Source of the DNA: Thermoplasmata archaeon
GTDB lineage: Archaea; Thermoplasmatota; Thermoplasmata; Thermoplasmatales; Thermoplasmataceae
Direction: 5' to 3'
DNA: 13,420 nucleotides
Assembly (NCBI GenBank): GCA_021827885.1
Contig: JAKAUD010000140.1
Location: 1 to 13,420 of the forward strand
Part shown: piece after piece, positions 6,285-12,935 of the stretch
Numbering within the stretch: the first letter of the stretch is position 1
Layout of the letters: every line of letters starts with the position of its first letter
Notes under the pieces: generated by a model
Database searches by the model: none
What the model saw: only the letters and a program-made list of their open reading frames with translations
Told to the model about the DNA's origin: nothing
Program-made: the position numbers and the translations under genes

Positions 6285-7265
6285 ATGACGGAGGTAATGA
6301 CACTCCTGAGATTCCTTGAGATAGTAGCCGGAGGCGTCATTGCCGGGATTATTGGATCTGTGACTGGATTGGGAGGAGGATCGGTTCTTGTCCCCATTCT
6401 TACGCTGTTTTACGGCGTGCCCATAATTTTTGCAACAGGTGCCAGTTTAATTTCAACCATTGCGACGTCAGCAGGATCAGCAGGAACATACACCAAGAAG
6501 AAGATTGCAAACGTTAAGATAGGTGTGGGCTTGGAAGTGGCAACAACTTTGGGTGCTATCGTAGGTTCATTACTGGTAACTGTTGTTTATAAATACGCCC
6601 TTGAATGGGTTCTTTACCTCCTCTTTGGCATTGTCATACTAACTTCCATCGTCCCTACTATAAACCGGGGGAAATATGAAGGAACACGAGTGGTGAAACC
6701 TGATTTTACCAGCAGAATTTTCCAGCTTCACGGAAAATATTACGATCAGAAGCAGAAGAAAACTATTGAATATATAGGAATTAGATGGTGGCTCGGAGAG
6801 ATAATCATGTTCTTTGCAGGAATGCTCTCCGGATTACTGGGAATAGGGAGCGGCGCATTGAAGGTGCTTGGAATGGATTGGGCTATGAACCTGCCGATGA
6901 AAGTTACCACAACGACAAGCAACTTCATGATAGGCATAACTGCAGCGACGAGCAGTTCAATCTACTGGTATAACGGATTTATCCAATTTTACCTGGCAGC
7001 GGCAACAGCTATAGGGGTTCTCATTGGAGCCATAATTGGATCAAAGATCCTCCTCAGGATTTCCAACAAGGATGTGAGATGGGTATTCTTTGCAATATTG
7101 AGTTACCTTGGAGTGGAGATGGCACTTGAAGGGCTAAAAAAAGGAACGTTCATAAATATCCCAGGTACCGAAAGATTCTACATCGCCTTGACTATATCTG
7201 CCATATTGATTCTGTCCCTTTATGTTATTTTTAGGATTGGTGAAAGAAATGGACAAAAACAATGA
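6285..7265 (+). CDS. TauE/SafE family (DUF81) membrane permease, possible sulfite/sulfonate transporter
   Basis: This 326-residue integral membrane protein has about eight or nine hydrophobic segments in two related halves. Each half carries a glycine-rich re-entrant motif: GSVTGLGGGSVLVPIL at about 24-39 and SGLLGIGSGALKVLG at about 182-196. This duplicated pattern is the hallmark of the TauE/SafE family, whose characterised members export sulfite, sulfoacetate or other small anions. A polar loop of about 40 residues (127-165) separates the halves and probably faces the cytoplasm. The gene overlaps or abuts a DUF1634 gene, a frequent pairing in archaea. Its place beside a sulfite reductase operon makes sulfite or a related sulfur anion a reasonable substrate, but direction (import or export) and substrate are inferred only. 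Confidence 0.85.
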   Translation: MTEVMTLLRFLEIVAGGVIAGIIGSVTGLGGGSVLVPILTLFYGVPIIFATGASLISTIATSAGSAGTYTKKKIANVKIGVGLEVATTLGAIVGSLLVTVVYKYALEWVLYLLFGIVILTSIVPTINRGKYEGTRVVKPDFTSRIFQLHGKYYDQKQKKTIEYIGIRWWLGEIIMFFAGMLSGLLGIGSGALKVLGMDWAMNLPMKVTTTTSNFMIGITAATSSSIYWYNGFIQFYLAAATAIGVLIGAIIGSKILLRISNKDVRWVFFAILSYLGVEMALEGLKKGTFINIPGTERFYIALTISAILILSLYVIFRIGERNGQKQ

Positions 7266-7665
7266 AGATTTGACAAGGGTAATAAGCATAACGCTCAGGG
7301 CAGCAGTGATCATCAGCATGTTTTTCATAGTTGCCGGAGCTGCCCTGATTATGATCAAAGGCGGAGGTGATGGACATACCATATCTGAAATTAGCAGTTA
7401 CAATTACAATTCGAACACCACATTGAGATCTAATCTCGTTCCATTATCAAATCTCCCCGCCGGTATATTTCACCTTGACGGTATTTATTTCATCGCCCTT
7501 GGGCTCTGGGTACTCATATTCACTCCAGTTATTGTTCTAATCAGTGCAGTTGTAGATTTCGTGGTAAGCAAGAATTACCTCTATGTCCTGCTTTCTGCAA
7601 TTGTTCTGACTAATCTGGTTGTTGCGATATTTTATATAGGGCCATACCTGCATTTAACATCATGA
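7249..7665 (+). CDS. DUF1634 family membrane protein, partner of the TauE-like permease
   Basis: From the ATG at 7249 the product is 138 residues with three membrane segments: one early (TLRAAVIISMFFIVAGAAL), one in the middle (YFIALGLWVLIFTPVIVLIS) and one at the end (YLYVLLSAIVLTNLVVAIFY). An external loop of about 50 residues, rich in N and S, separates the first two. The size, helix spacing and position straight after a TauE/SafE gene match DUF1634. An upstream ATG at 7222 is open, but 7249 has a GGTGAAAG ribosome binding site-like sequence a few bases before it, inside the end of the permease gene. The coding overlap with the permease is 17 nt from this start. The function of DUF1634 is unknown; a structural or regulatory subunit of the permease is the usual assumption. 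Confidence 0.75.
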   Translation: MDKNNEDLTRVISITLRAAVIISMFFIVAGAALIMIKGGGDGHTISEISSYNYNSNTTLRSNLVPLSNLPAGIFHLDGIYFIALGLWVLIFTPVIVLISAVVDFVVSKNYLYVLLSAIVLTNLVVAIFYIGPYLHLTS

Positions 7666-7713
7666 AAGTCAAAATAAAATTAGAATTCTTCCCTTTCGAG
7701 AAATCGGGGGATG

Positions 7714-7720
7714 TTTTTTT
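7714..7720 (+). terminator. Oligo-T terminator after the TauE-DUF1634 pair
   Basis: A run of seven T residues follows a short G-rich stretch (CGGGGGATG) about 50 nt after the DUF1634 stop. U-tracts of this length are typical archaeal termination signals. It separates this pair from the promoter of the next gene. Confidence 0.45.
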
Positions 7721-7730
7721 CTACTACAAA

Positions 7731-7741
7731 AATATTATAAG
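7731..7741 (+). promoter_or_regulatory. TATA-like box for the GltD/DsrL-like oxidoreductase gene
   Basis: AATATTATAAG lies 29-39 nt upstream of the ATG at 7770, so transcription would start a few bases before the ATG. The oligo-T run just upstream supports a separate transcript. Confidence 0.4.
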
Positions 7742-7769
7742 ATTTGCTAAAATTACAGTGTGAAAGTCT

Positions 7770-9224
7770 ATGCTCAAGTTTGAAAGGGTTAAGATAAAAT
7801 CAGAGGACCCCGATGAAAGAGTCAAGACTTTCGATGTTGAACCGATTATAGGATATTCTGATAACGAGGCTTATGCTGAGGGATCAAGGTGCATAGGCTG
7901 CAATATATGTACTCAGGCTTGCCCTGCCTCACTTGATATTGGCGGATATGTGAACAGTACAGCCGTTCATGATCCGGGTCAAACGGTGAGGATCGTCTTT
8001 GAGAATCTTCCGTTTCCAGCCATAATAGGAAGGGTCTGCACGCATTTGTGCGAGGACATTTGTGTACTCTATGATACCGGTGGGCCAATTGCCATCAGGC
8101 ACATCAAGAGATACGCGGCAGATAAGTTTGAGAATTACGGCGACGTTCTCCAGCTCCCAAAGAAGAGATTCATAGGAAAACACGTTGCGATTATAGGAGG
8201 AGGGCCGTCTGGACTAAGTGCTGCTTATTACCTTTCAATTCAGGGAGTCAAGGTTACCCTTTATGAAGAACTTCCCGTTCTTGGAGGTTTCATGAGGGTC
8301 GGCATTCCAAAGTACAGGCTCCCACACGATGTCATAGAGAAGGAAACAGGTTTTATAGTATCCCAGGGTGTGGATGTTTATCTTAACACAAAGATTGGAA
8401 AAGATATTGAATTTGAAGAAATAATGAATTCACATGATGCTGTTTATTTAGGCATAGGTAACCACAAGCCAAGGATGACCGGTACTCCTGGCAGCGATGC
8501 AACAAATATAATGCACGCAACAGAATTTTTAAAACGAACGGCGCTTGAAGAGGAAGTGAATGTTGGGAAAAATGTAGTGGTGATTGGCGGTGGATTTACT
8601 GCTAACGATGCATCCAGAACGTCGATCAGGCTTGGTGCAGAAAATGTTTATATAATGTATAGAAGAAGGGACGTTGACCGGCCGGGGTATCCCTCCATGA
8701 ATGCTGATGAAGAGATGGAAGAGACAATGGAGGAGAAGGTAACCTATATGTGGGAAGTCACGCCCTTTGAGTATTCAAAAGTCGGTGACCGGATTACCGA
8801 AGTTAAATACTGGCAGAATGAGATGGTTCCTGAAGGGAGAGGACGGGCCAAACCAGTGCCAAAGAAAGATAAAATTTTGAGCAAGGAAGTTGATTTTGTT
8901 ATTGAGGCCACAGGGCAGGAATCAGATTATTCATTTCTCGGCGAAAAATACATGAGGATGCTGAAACTCACGCCACAGGGGCAGACCATAACTGATCCCA
9001 ATGGAATGACTTCTATTCCGGGAGTTTTCTCGGGAGGAGATTCCACAAATATTTCCAGGGACTTGATATCAGCGGTCAGGGATGCAGATACTGCGGTTTT
9101 GGGAATATTGCGTTACCTGAATGTGATGGATCAGGTGAATGAAGAGGTTCTGCCATTCCTTGACAGATGGAAAAAATTCTCACCAACATATGCCAAAGCC
9201 ATATACGCCGAAAGGCAAAAGTGA
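7770..9224 (+). CDS. GltD/NfnL/DsrL-like FAD- and NAD(P)H-dependent iron-sulfur oxidoreductase
   Basis: The protein has 484 residues. The N-terminal part has a CxxCxxCxxxC cluster motif (C41, C44, C47, C51) and a second cysteine set C90/C94/C98 (RVCTHLCEDIC), as in the small subunit of glutamate synthase and its relatives. An FAD-binding GGGPSG follows at 143-148 and an NAD(P)-binding VIGGGFTAND at 271-280. YRRRD at 297-301 is the kind of arginine patch that favours NADPH. GVFSGGD at 418-424 is the C-terminal FAD contact. Relatives include GltD, NfnL/SudA and DsrL. DsrL carries an extra C-terminal ferredoxin domain that is absent here, so 'DsrL-like core' is as far as the sequence allows. No glutamate synthase large subunit is nearby. 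With the dsr operon next door, feeding or accepting electrons for sulfite reductase is plausible. Confidence 0.85.
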   Translation: MLKFERVKIKSEDPDERVKTFDVEPIIGYSDNEAYAEGSRCIGCNICTQACPASLDIGGYVNSTAVHDPGQTVRIVFENLPFPAIIGRVCTHLCEDICVLYDTGGPIAIRHIKRYAADKFENYGDVLQLPKKRFIGKHVAIIGGGPSGLSAAYYLSIQGVKVTLYEELPVLGGFMRVGIPKYRLPHDVIEKETGFIVSQGVDVYLNTKIGKDIEFEEIMNSHDAVYLGIGNHKPRMTGTPGSDATNIMHATEFLKRTALEEEVNVGKNVVVIGGGFTANDASRTSIRLGAENVYIMYRRRDVDRPGYPSMNADEEMEETMEEKVTYMWEVTPFEYSKVGDRITEVKYWQNEMVPEGRGRAKPVPKKDKILSKEVDFVIEATGQESDYSFLGEKYMRMLKLTPQGQTITDPNGMTSIPGVFSGGDSTNISRDLISAVRDADTAVLGILRYLNVMDQVNEEVLPFLDRWKKFSPTYAKAIYAERQK

Positions 9225-9226
9225 AC

Positions 9227-9232
9227 TTTTTT
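9227..9232 (+). terminator. Oligo-T terminator after the oxidoreductase gene
   Basis: Six T residues start two bases after the TGA stop of the oxidoreductase gene. This is a plausible archaeal terminator. It faces the converging tRNA-Ser transcript. Confidence 0.35.
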
Positions 9233-9235
9233 GAG

Positions 9236-9373
9236 CTAATTAAGAGTTCTGTGCGTTTGGAAATAGTATTTATTCTCTTCCATAACAAATAATTCACAGG
9301 CAAATACTCTGCCATTTTCGAATGAATCTGAGATTGTTTTTAATGCTGCAGCCTGTGCACTAGTCCGCCACAA
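9236..9373 (-). CDS. Possible 45-residue small protein or coding remnant downstream of tRNA-Ser
   Basis: Reading from TTG at 9373, the frame encodes a protein-like sequence (SFENGRVFACELFVMEENKYY and TSAQAAALKTISD) and stops with TAG at 9236-9238. Read on the minus strand, a TATA-like CTTTATTG lies about 25-32 nt upstream of the TTG, which suits a leaderless start. The frame stays open upstream into the tRNA, where it cannot be coding. I recognise no family. It could be a small gene, a fragment left by an element that entered at the tRNA 3' end, or chance. Only its amino-acid texture and the promoter spacing support it. Confidence 0.25.
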   Translation of the reverse strand: MWRTSAQAAALKTISDSFENGRVFACELFVMEENKYYFQTHRTLN

Positions 9374-9413
9374 CAGGATAAGGTAGTTCTCAAAAACAAT
9401 AAAGTAATGTTGA

Positions 9414-9495
9414 CGCCGAGAGGGAGATTCGAACTCCCGATCCACAAAGGGAACCAGATCTCAAGTCTGGCGCCGTACCGCTGGGCCACCTCGGC
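9414..9495 (-). tRNA. tRNA-Ser (anticodon UGA)
   Basis: The cloverleaf is complete: acceptor GCCGAGG paired with TCTCGGC (one G-T pair); D-arm GCC/GGC; anticodon stem CCAGA/TCTGG with loop CTTGAGA (anticodon TGA at 9461-9463); long variable arm of 15 nt; T-arm GGGAG-TTCGAAT-CTCCC; discriminator G. The long variable arm and G discriminator agree with serine. There is no intron and no encoded CCA. It begins 11 nt after the rpl15e stop on the same strand, so it may be processed from a shared transcript. Confidence 0.95.
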
Positions 9496-9506
9496 AATTC
9501 AAGAGC

Positions 9507-10103
9507 TTATCTTCTTAGCCTGTTGTTGGATCTTATAGATGGCCTGCTCTTTGCAGATCCTTTTCTGCCAGTTCTTAAACCTCTTGATTTGTATCCTGCG
9601 GAAGTCAAGCCTCTATACACTCTGCCAGTGTTTTGAGGTTCAGCGATCCAAGAAATCTTCTTGTCGTTGTATATTTCCGGAACATTCTTGTCTACAAGTA
9701 TTGCCTCATAATATTTGTAATACCCGTCCTCTCCAACATAGTAAGAATTCAGGACTTCCATATTGGGATATTTATCAGCGATTCTTTCCTCAGCTATCCA
9801 CTGAAGACTTTTCTTTCTCGTCAATTTGTTATATGCCATTCTTCTGGGCCTTCTTCCTCCCATAATCTTCGGGCGGTTGCTTCCTCCTCTCCTGACTCTT
9901 GCCCTTACTATAACATAGCCTCTCTTTGATTTGTAACCGAGATTTCTGGCCCTATCCAGTCTTGTGGGATATTCCATCCTCTCCATTGCGGGACCGTTTC
10001 TCCAACCTACCATTCTCTGCTTGTGAACGTTATAAATCTCCGATTCCTTAAGTGATTTCCATGCTTCTTTTACTACGTCGTATGAACCTGATACTCTATC
10101 CAT
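9507..10103 (-). CDS. rpl15e: Large ribosomal subunit protein eL15 (L15e)
   Basis: This 198-residue, highly basic protein has the expected eL15 features: an N-terminal [11 protein letters not shown] segment, [20 protein letters not shown], the RNA-binding stretch [13 protein letters not shown], the GRRPRRM motif and a basic C-terminal tail ([17 protein letters not shown]). Length matches archaeal and eukaryotic eL15, a protein absent from bacteria, so it helps to place the organism among Archaea. It sits divergent from rnp2, sharing a promoter region of about 90 bp, and is followed closely by tRNA-Ser. The ATG at 10103 is preceded by GGGTAGAAAGAG, which may act as a ribosome binding site. Confidence 0.95.
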   Translation of the reverse strand: MDRVSGSYDVVKEAWKSLKESEIYNVHKQRMVGWRNGPAMERMEYPTRLDRARNLGYKSKRGYVIVRARVRRGGSNRPKIMGGRRPRRMAYNKLTRKKSLQWIAEERIADKYPNMEVLNSYYVGEDGYYKYYEAILVDKNVPEIYNDKKISWIAEPQNTGRVYRGLTSAGYKSRGLRTGRKGSAKSRPSIRSNNRLRR

Positions 10104-10130
10104 CTCTTTCTACCCTGTTAGAATATCCCG

Positions 10131-10183
10131 CATATTATTAAGTGTAATAAATACCTTTACACGGTTGAGGATCATTTATTTTA
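10131..10183. promoter_or_regulatory. Divergent promoter region of rpl15e and rnp2
   Basis: For rpl15e, the minus strand has TAATAATATG 28-37 nt before the ATG. For rnp2, CATTTATTTTA at 10173-10183 lies 12-22 nt before the GTG at 10195 and about 21-31 nt before a TTG at 10204. Between them is a short inverted repeat, TTATTA-AGTG-TAATAA (10135-10150), which could be an operator or may simply reflect AT-rich promoter sequence. Confidence 0.4.
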
Positions 10184-10194
10184 CATGAAATAAT

Positions 10195-10488
10195 GTGTGG
10201 TTATTGAAGGGCTCAATAACGAGGAAAAGGTACATTCTGGTTTTCTATGGCGATAATATAGAAGCGCTTTTGAAGATGGAAAACTCGCTGATAAGGCTGT
10301 TCAACATAAAGAAAAAATTCAAAGCAGATGGATTTTATATATTTCTTACTGACCAGTTCAAGAAACAAAAGATTTGTTCATTCATAAACCTCAATTGTGA
10401 GGGGATCACTATTGAAACGGTGAGCGGAACCATAAAAAAATGCAAAGAGAAGATAAAGAATAAAAGAAATCAGATCGAGATTGCATGA
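10195..10488 (+). CDS. rnp2: RNase P protein component 2 (Pop5/Rnp2)
   Basis: This 97-residue basic protein starts RKRYILVF after a short N-terminus. It ends with ITIETVSGTIKKCKEKI, which corresponds to the strongly conserved VSGTIKKA.KKF ending of archaeal Pop5. The order of strands and helices between these matches the family, though the protein is shorter than many homologues (about 120 residues). Pop5 with Rpp30 activates the catalytic RNA in tRNA 5' processing. The start is uncertain: GTG at 10195 is taken here, but the TATA-like box is better placed for TTG at 10204. The family call rests mainly on the C-terminal motif and the conserved RKRY start. A rpl15e neighbour fits, as both belong to translation. 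Confidence 0.75.
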   Translation: MWLLKGSITRKRYILVFYGDNIEALLKMENSLIRLFNIKKKFKADGFYIFLTDQFKKQKICSFINLNCEGITIETVSGTIKKCKEKIKNKRNQIEIA

Positions 10489-10540
10489 AGGGCACAATTT
10501 CCCAGATAGCACTTAAGGCAAAGTCTTATCGAAATAATAA

Positions 10541-11824
10541 TTACCCTAAGATCTCCATTTCCTTCTCGTCAAGGCCAAGGGCGTTCATGAGTTCGGCCCT
10601 GTTTTCTTTGGATGTTGAGGCGATTGCTGAGTAGAACCACAGTAACTTTGAAACCTGCCCCGATGATGAATGCGTGAGCAATCCTATTTTTCTTAGAGTA
10701 TTCTTTCTCATGACCCTTGAGCCTTTTGATCTCGACATCCTCATGATCATCGAAGGAAATTCATATTTCACGAATTTTTTATTTACGTTTGAGATGCCGT
10801 TAAAGACTCCTGCGGAAATATCTTCTGCGTAGGTTCTATAGCGAAAGTGCTGTTTTTTCATAACCCTTCCCAAGAACATATCTCCATCTGACAATATCCG
10901 GAATGCGTTCATCAAATCCACAGGATCTTCAGCCTCCTTTGGTAAATTCTTGTCTATCCACAAGATAAGATCAGATGTGTCGAAGTCCTTATCCTTAAGC
11001 TTGTTCAGTATGGTTTCATAATTTCTACCCCTGAATATCTCCTTCATGATTTCAAAGATAGAATTTGTAGAATCCCTCATTCCCTCGGCCAGATTTTCAT
11101 CCATTGAACTGTTACTGTTTATTGATATTGATTGAACATCATTTATTATGCCCCTGATATCAGGAAAATTCCTTTCCAGAATTGTGCTCACATCACTCTG
11201 CGAAATCCTGAAACCATTTTCTTCTACAATCTTCATAATGTTGGATCTTAATTTCCTGACGTTCTCGTTGTAATCAATATCCCTCTTCCTGTTGTAAAGT
11301 TTGAATTCTATTGTCAGGGAAAGGTTTATGATTTCCGACCCGCTGGATTTCCTTCTGAATCCATAGTAATCATTCATAGTCAATATGATGGGATTTTTTG
11401 TATTTTTTATAACGTTTAGAAGTTCATTCATTCCACCTGTGTCCGAACCCTTGCCGTTTCTTCTTGATTCTATAAAATTATCTGCTTCGTCCATGAGGAT
11501 TACTTTTGAAACTACTTTCCTTTCCATGGAGAATAGGTCCATATAGACAGATGCAAGCCCTGCTATATTCCTTATACTCTGGCGATCCCTGAGATCCGAT
11601 GCATTCATTTCTATTACCGGAACGCCGAAATCATTGGCGATGGCAAAGGCAGTAGTGGTTTTTCCAATACCGGCTTCTCCCCATAGGATAAGTGCATTCC
11701 TGGTCACTTCGCCTTTCTTCCATGAATCCACCCAGTCCCTTATCTTGATCCTAATGTCGTTTGCCATGAGGGTGTCTTCAAGGCTGGCAGGTCGGTAGAA
11801 ATCATTCCAGAATACACCGTGCAT
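10541..11824 (-). CDS. rfcL: Replication factor C large subunit (clamp loader)
   Basis: This 427-residue AAA+ ATPase has the N-terminal RFC box (FWNDFYRPASLEDTL), Walker A GEAGIGKTT at about 49-57, a NASD motif at 74-77, Walker B VILMDEAD at 108-115 and a sensor-1-like PIILTMND at 145-152. The lid and C-terminal collar helices follow. With the small RfcS subunits it loads the PCNA sliding clamp. No QxxLxxFF-type PCNA-binding peptide is visible at the C-terminus (it ends LGLDEKEMEILG); many RfcL proteins have one. The ATG at 11824 has a TATA-like TATTTAAATAA 21-31 nt upstream, which suits a leaderless transcript. The downstream end converges on rnp2 with 52 nt between. Confidence 0.92.
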   Translation of the reverse strand: MHGVFWNDFYRPASLEDTLMANDIRIKIRDWVDSWKKGEVTRNALILWGEAGIGKTTTAFAIANDFGVPVIEMNASDLRDRQSIRNIAGLASVYMDLFSMERKVVSKVILMDEADNFIESRRNGKGSDTGGMNELLNVIKNTKNPIILTMNDYYGFRRKSSGSEIINLSLTIEFKLYNRKRDIDYNENVRKLRSNIMKIVEENGFRISQSDVSTILERNFPDIRGIINDVQSISINSNSSMDENLAEGMRDSTNSIFEIMKEIFRGRNYETILNKLKDKDFDTSDLILWIDKNLPKEAEDPVDLMNAFRILSDGDMFLGRVMKKQHFRYRTYAEDISAGVFNGISNVNKKFVKYEFPSMIMRMSRSKGSRVMRKNTLRKIGLLTHSSSGQVSKLLWFYSAIASTSKENRAELMNALGLDEKEMEILG

Positions 11825-11844
11825 TATTCTTTTATCAAGCCAGC

Positions 11845-11855
11845 TTATTTAAATA
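11845..11855 (-). promoter_or_regulatory. TATA-like box for rfcL
   Basis: Read on the minus strand, TATTTAAATAA lies 21-31 nt before the rfcL ATG. This is the expected distance for a transcript that starts at or next to the ATG. The box contains the palindrome TATTTAAATA. Confidence 0.55.
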
Positions 11856-11910
11856 TTCTTAAATTCCCTTTTCCCCGGAATCCTGTTTTTCTCCCCCGGT
11901 TATTGCAAAT

Positions 11911-11919
11911 CTTTTAAGC
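11911..11919 (+). promoter_or_regulatory. TATA-like box for the GHMP kinase gene
   Basis: CTTTTAAGC lies 21-29 nt upstream of the GTG at 11940, which again fits a leaderless start. It is separated from the rfcL box by about 55 nt, so the two divergent genes have distinct core promoters. Confidence 0.5.
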
Positions 11920-11939
11920 TTGATAACCTTCACTTTTAT

Positions 11940-12935
11940 GTGAGCACGAAAAACACTCTTGCATTCAGCCCGTTAAGGGTAAGCTTTGCAGGAGGAGGGA
12001 CGGATATATCTCCGTTTGCAGAGAAATATGGTGGAGCTGTTATAAATTCCACAATAGAGAGGGGCGTTTTCCTAAGTTATACGCAAGACAGCTATCCCAT
12101 AGAGATATCATCCAGGGATTTCCTAAGAACCTTTATTCTGGGAAACCACGATGAAGATAATATTCAGAACAAGATTATAGAACTGCTTGATGAATATGGG
12201 ATCAGAAGCGGTAGACTCTATATTTCTGACGAGGTTCCCCCTGGTTCCGGACTGGGTTCATCATCTGCCCTCATTACCGCCCTCCTGAAAATAATCCATG
12301 AAGTAAGGGGTGAGAGAATTGACTCCCTGGCTCTCGCAGAAGAGGCATACAGAAAAGAAAAGGATTTTTTCGGCATAACTCTCGGAAAACAGGACCCTTA
12401 TGCTATAGCTATTGGAGGGTTCAAGTATATGGAGTTTAATCCTGATGGAATAAGAACCGAACCTTTCAGCGATGATTCAACAGTCAAATTCATCGATGAC
12501 AGGATGCTTCTCGTATATACTGGAAAAACAAGGGAGAGCAGCGCAATTCTCAGTGACCAGGTCTCCAAATCGGCTACCGGAGATCAGGATACAATTCAAA
12601 GGCTCAAGGAACTTAAGGATATCACGCACTTAATGAGGAATGCCATAGTAGAGAGGAACTTCGACAGATTCTTTACCCTGATAAACCAGGGATGGAATGT
12701 TAAGAAGAATCTTGGAAAGAATGTCTCTTCAGAGAAGATAGAGACGATAATTTCCAAATCCATATCCATGGGGGCAAAGGCTGCCAGACTTCTGGGAGGC
12801 GGAAATCAGGGATTTGTCCTGATAATGGCTGAGCCCGAGAGGCTGCCATTTATACAGATTGAAATGACCAAATTTTCCTCCTTTGTGACCAGAATCTCTA
12901 CCTCCGACAGAGGCACCAGAATCATAAGGCTCTAG
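11940..12935 (+). CDS. GHMP-superfamily kinase (heptokinase-like; candidate mevalonate-3-phosphate 5-kinase)
   Basis: This 331-residue kinase has motif 1 SPLRVSFAGGGTD at 10-22, the phosphate-binding loop PPGSGLGSSSA at 100-110, a catalytic-type aspartate in KQDPYA (D152) and motif 3 GAKAARLLGGGNQGF at 278-292. The AGGGTD..P..F start matches the group that includes D-glycero-D-manno-heptose-7-phosphate kinase. In Thermoplasmata a kinase of this broad type phosphorylates mevalonate 3-phosphate at position 5, in a variant mevalonate route to isoprenoid lipids. From memory that enzyme belongs to this related-kinase cluster, so it is a good candidate here, but substrate cannot be read from the sequence. 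Other sugar kinases remain possible. The start is GTG at 11940, because the ATG two bases earlier runs straight into TGA. It converges on the Nudix gene. Confidence 0.8.
   Translation: MSTKNTLAFSPLRVSFAGGGTDISPFAEKYGGAVINSTIERGVFLSYTQDSYPIEISSRDFLRTFILGNHDEDNIQNKIIELLDEYGIRSGRLYISDEVPPGSGLGSSSALITALLKIIHEVRGERIDSLALAEEAYRKEKDFFGITLGKQDPYAIAIGGFKYMEFNPDGIRTEPFSDDSTVKFIDDRMLLVYTGKTRESSAILSDQVSKSATGDQDTIQRLKELKDITHLMRNAIVERNFDRFFTLINQGWNVKKNLGKNVSSEKIETIISKSISMGAKAARLLGGGNQGFVLIMAEPERLPFIQIEMTKFSSFVTRISTSDRGTRIIRL

Noticed and set aside
6101..6397. Minus-strand open frame across the hypothetical gene and the TauE start
   Set aside because: It spans a promoter region and two better-supported plus-strand genes, and its product is low-complexity.
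9225..9413. Box C/D guide RNA between the oxidoreductase gene and the tRNA
   Set aside because: A CTGA-like D box can be found, but no matching RTGATGA C box is at a suitable distance.
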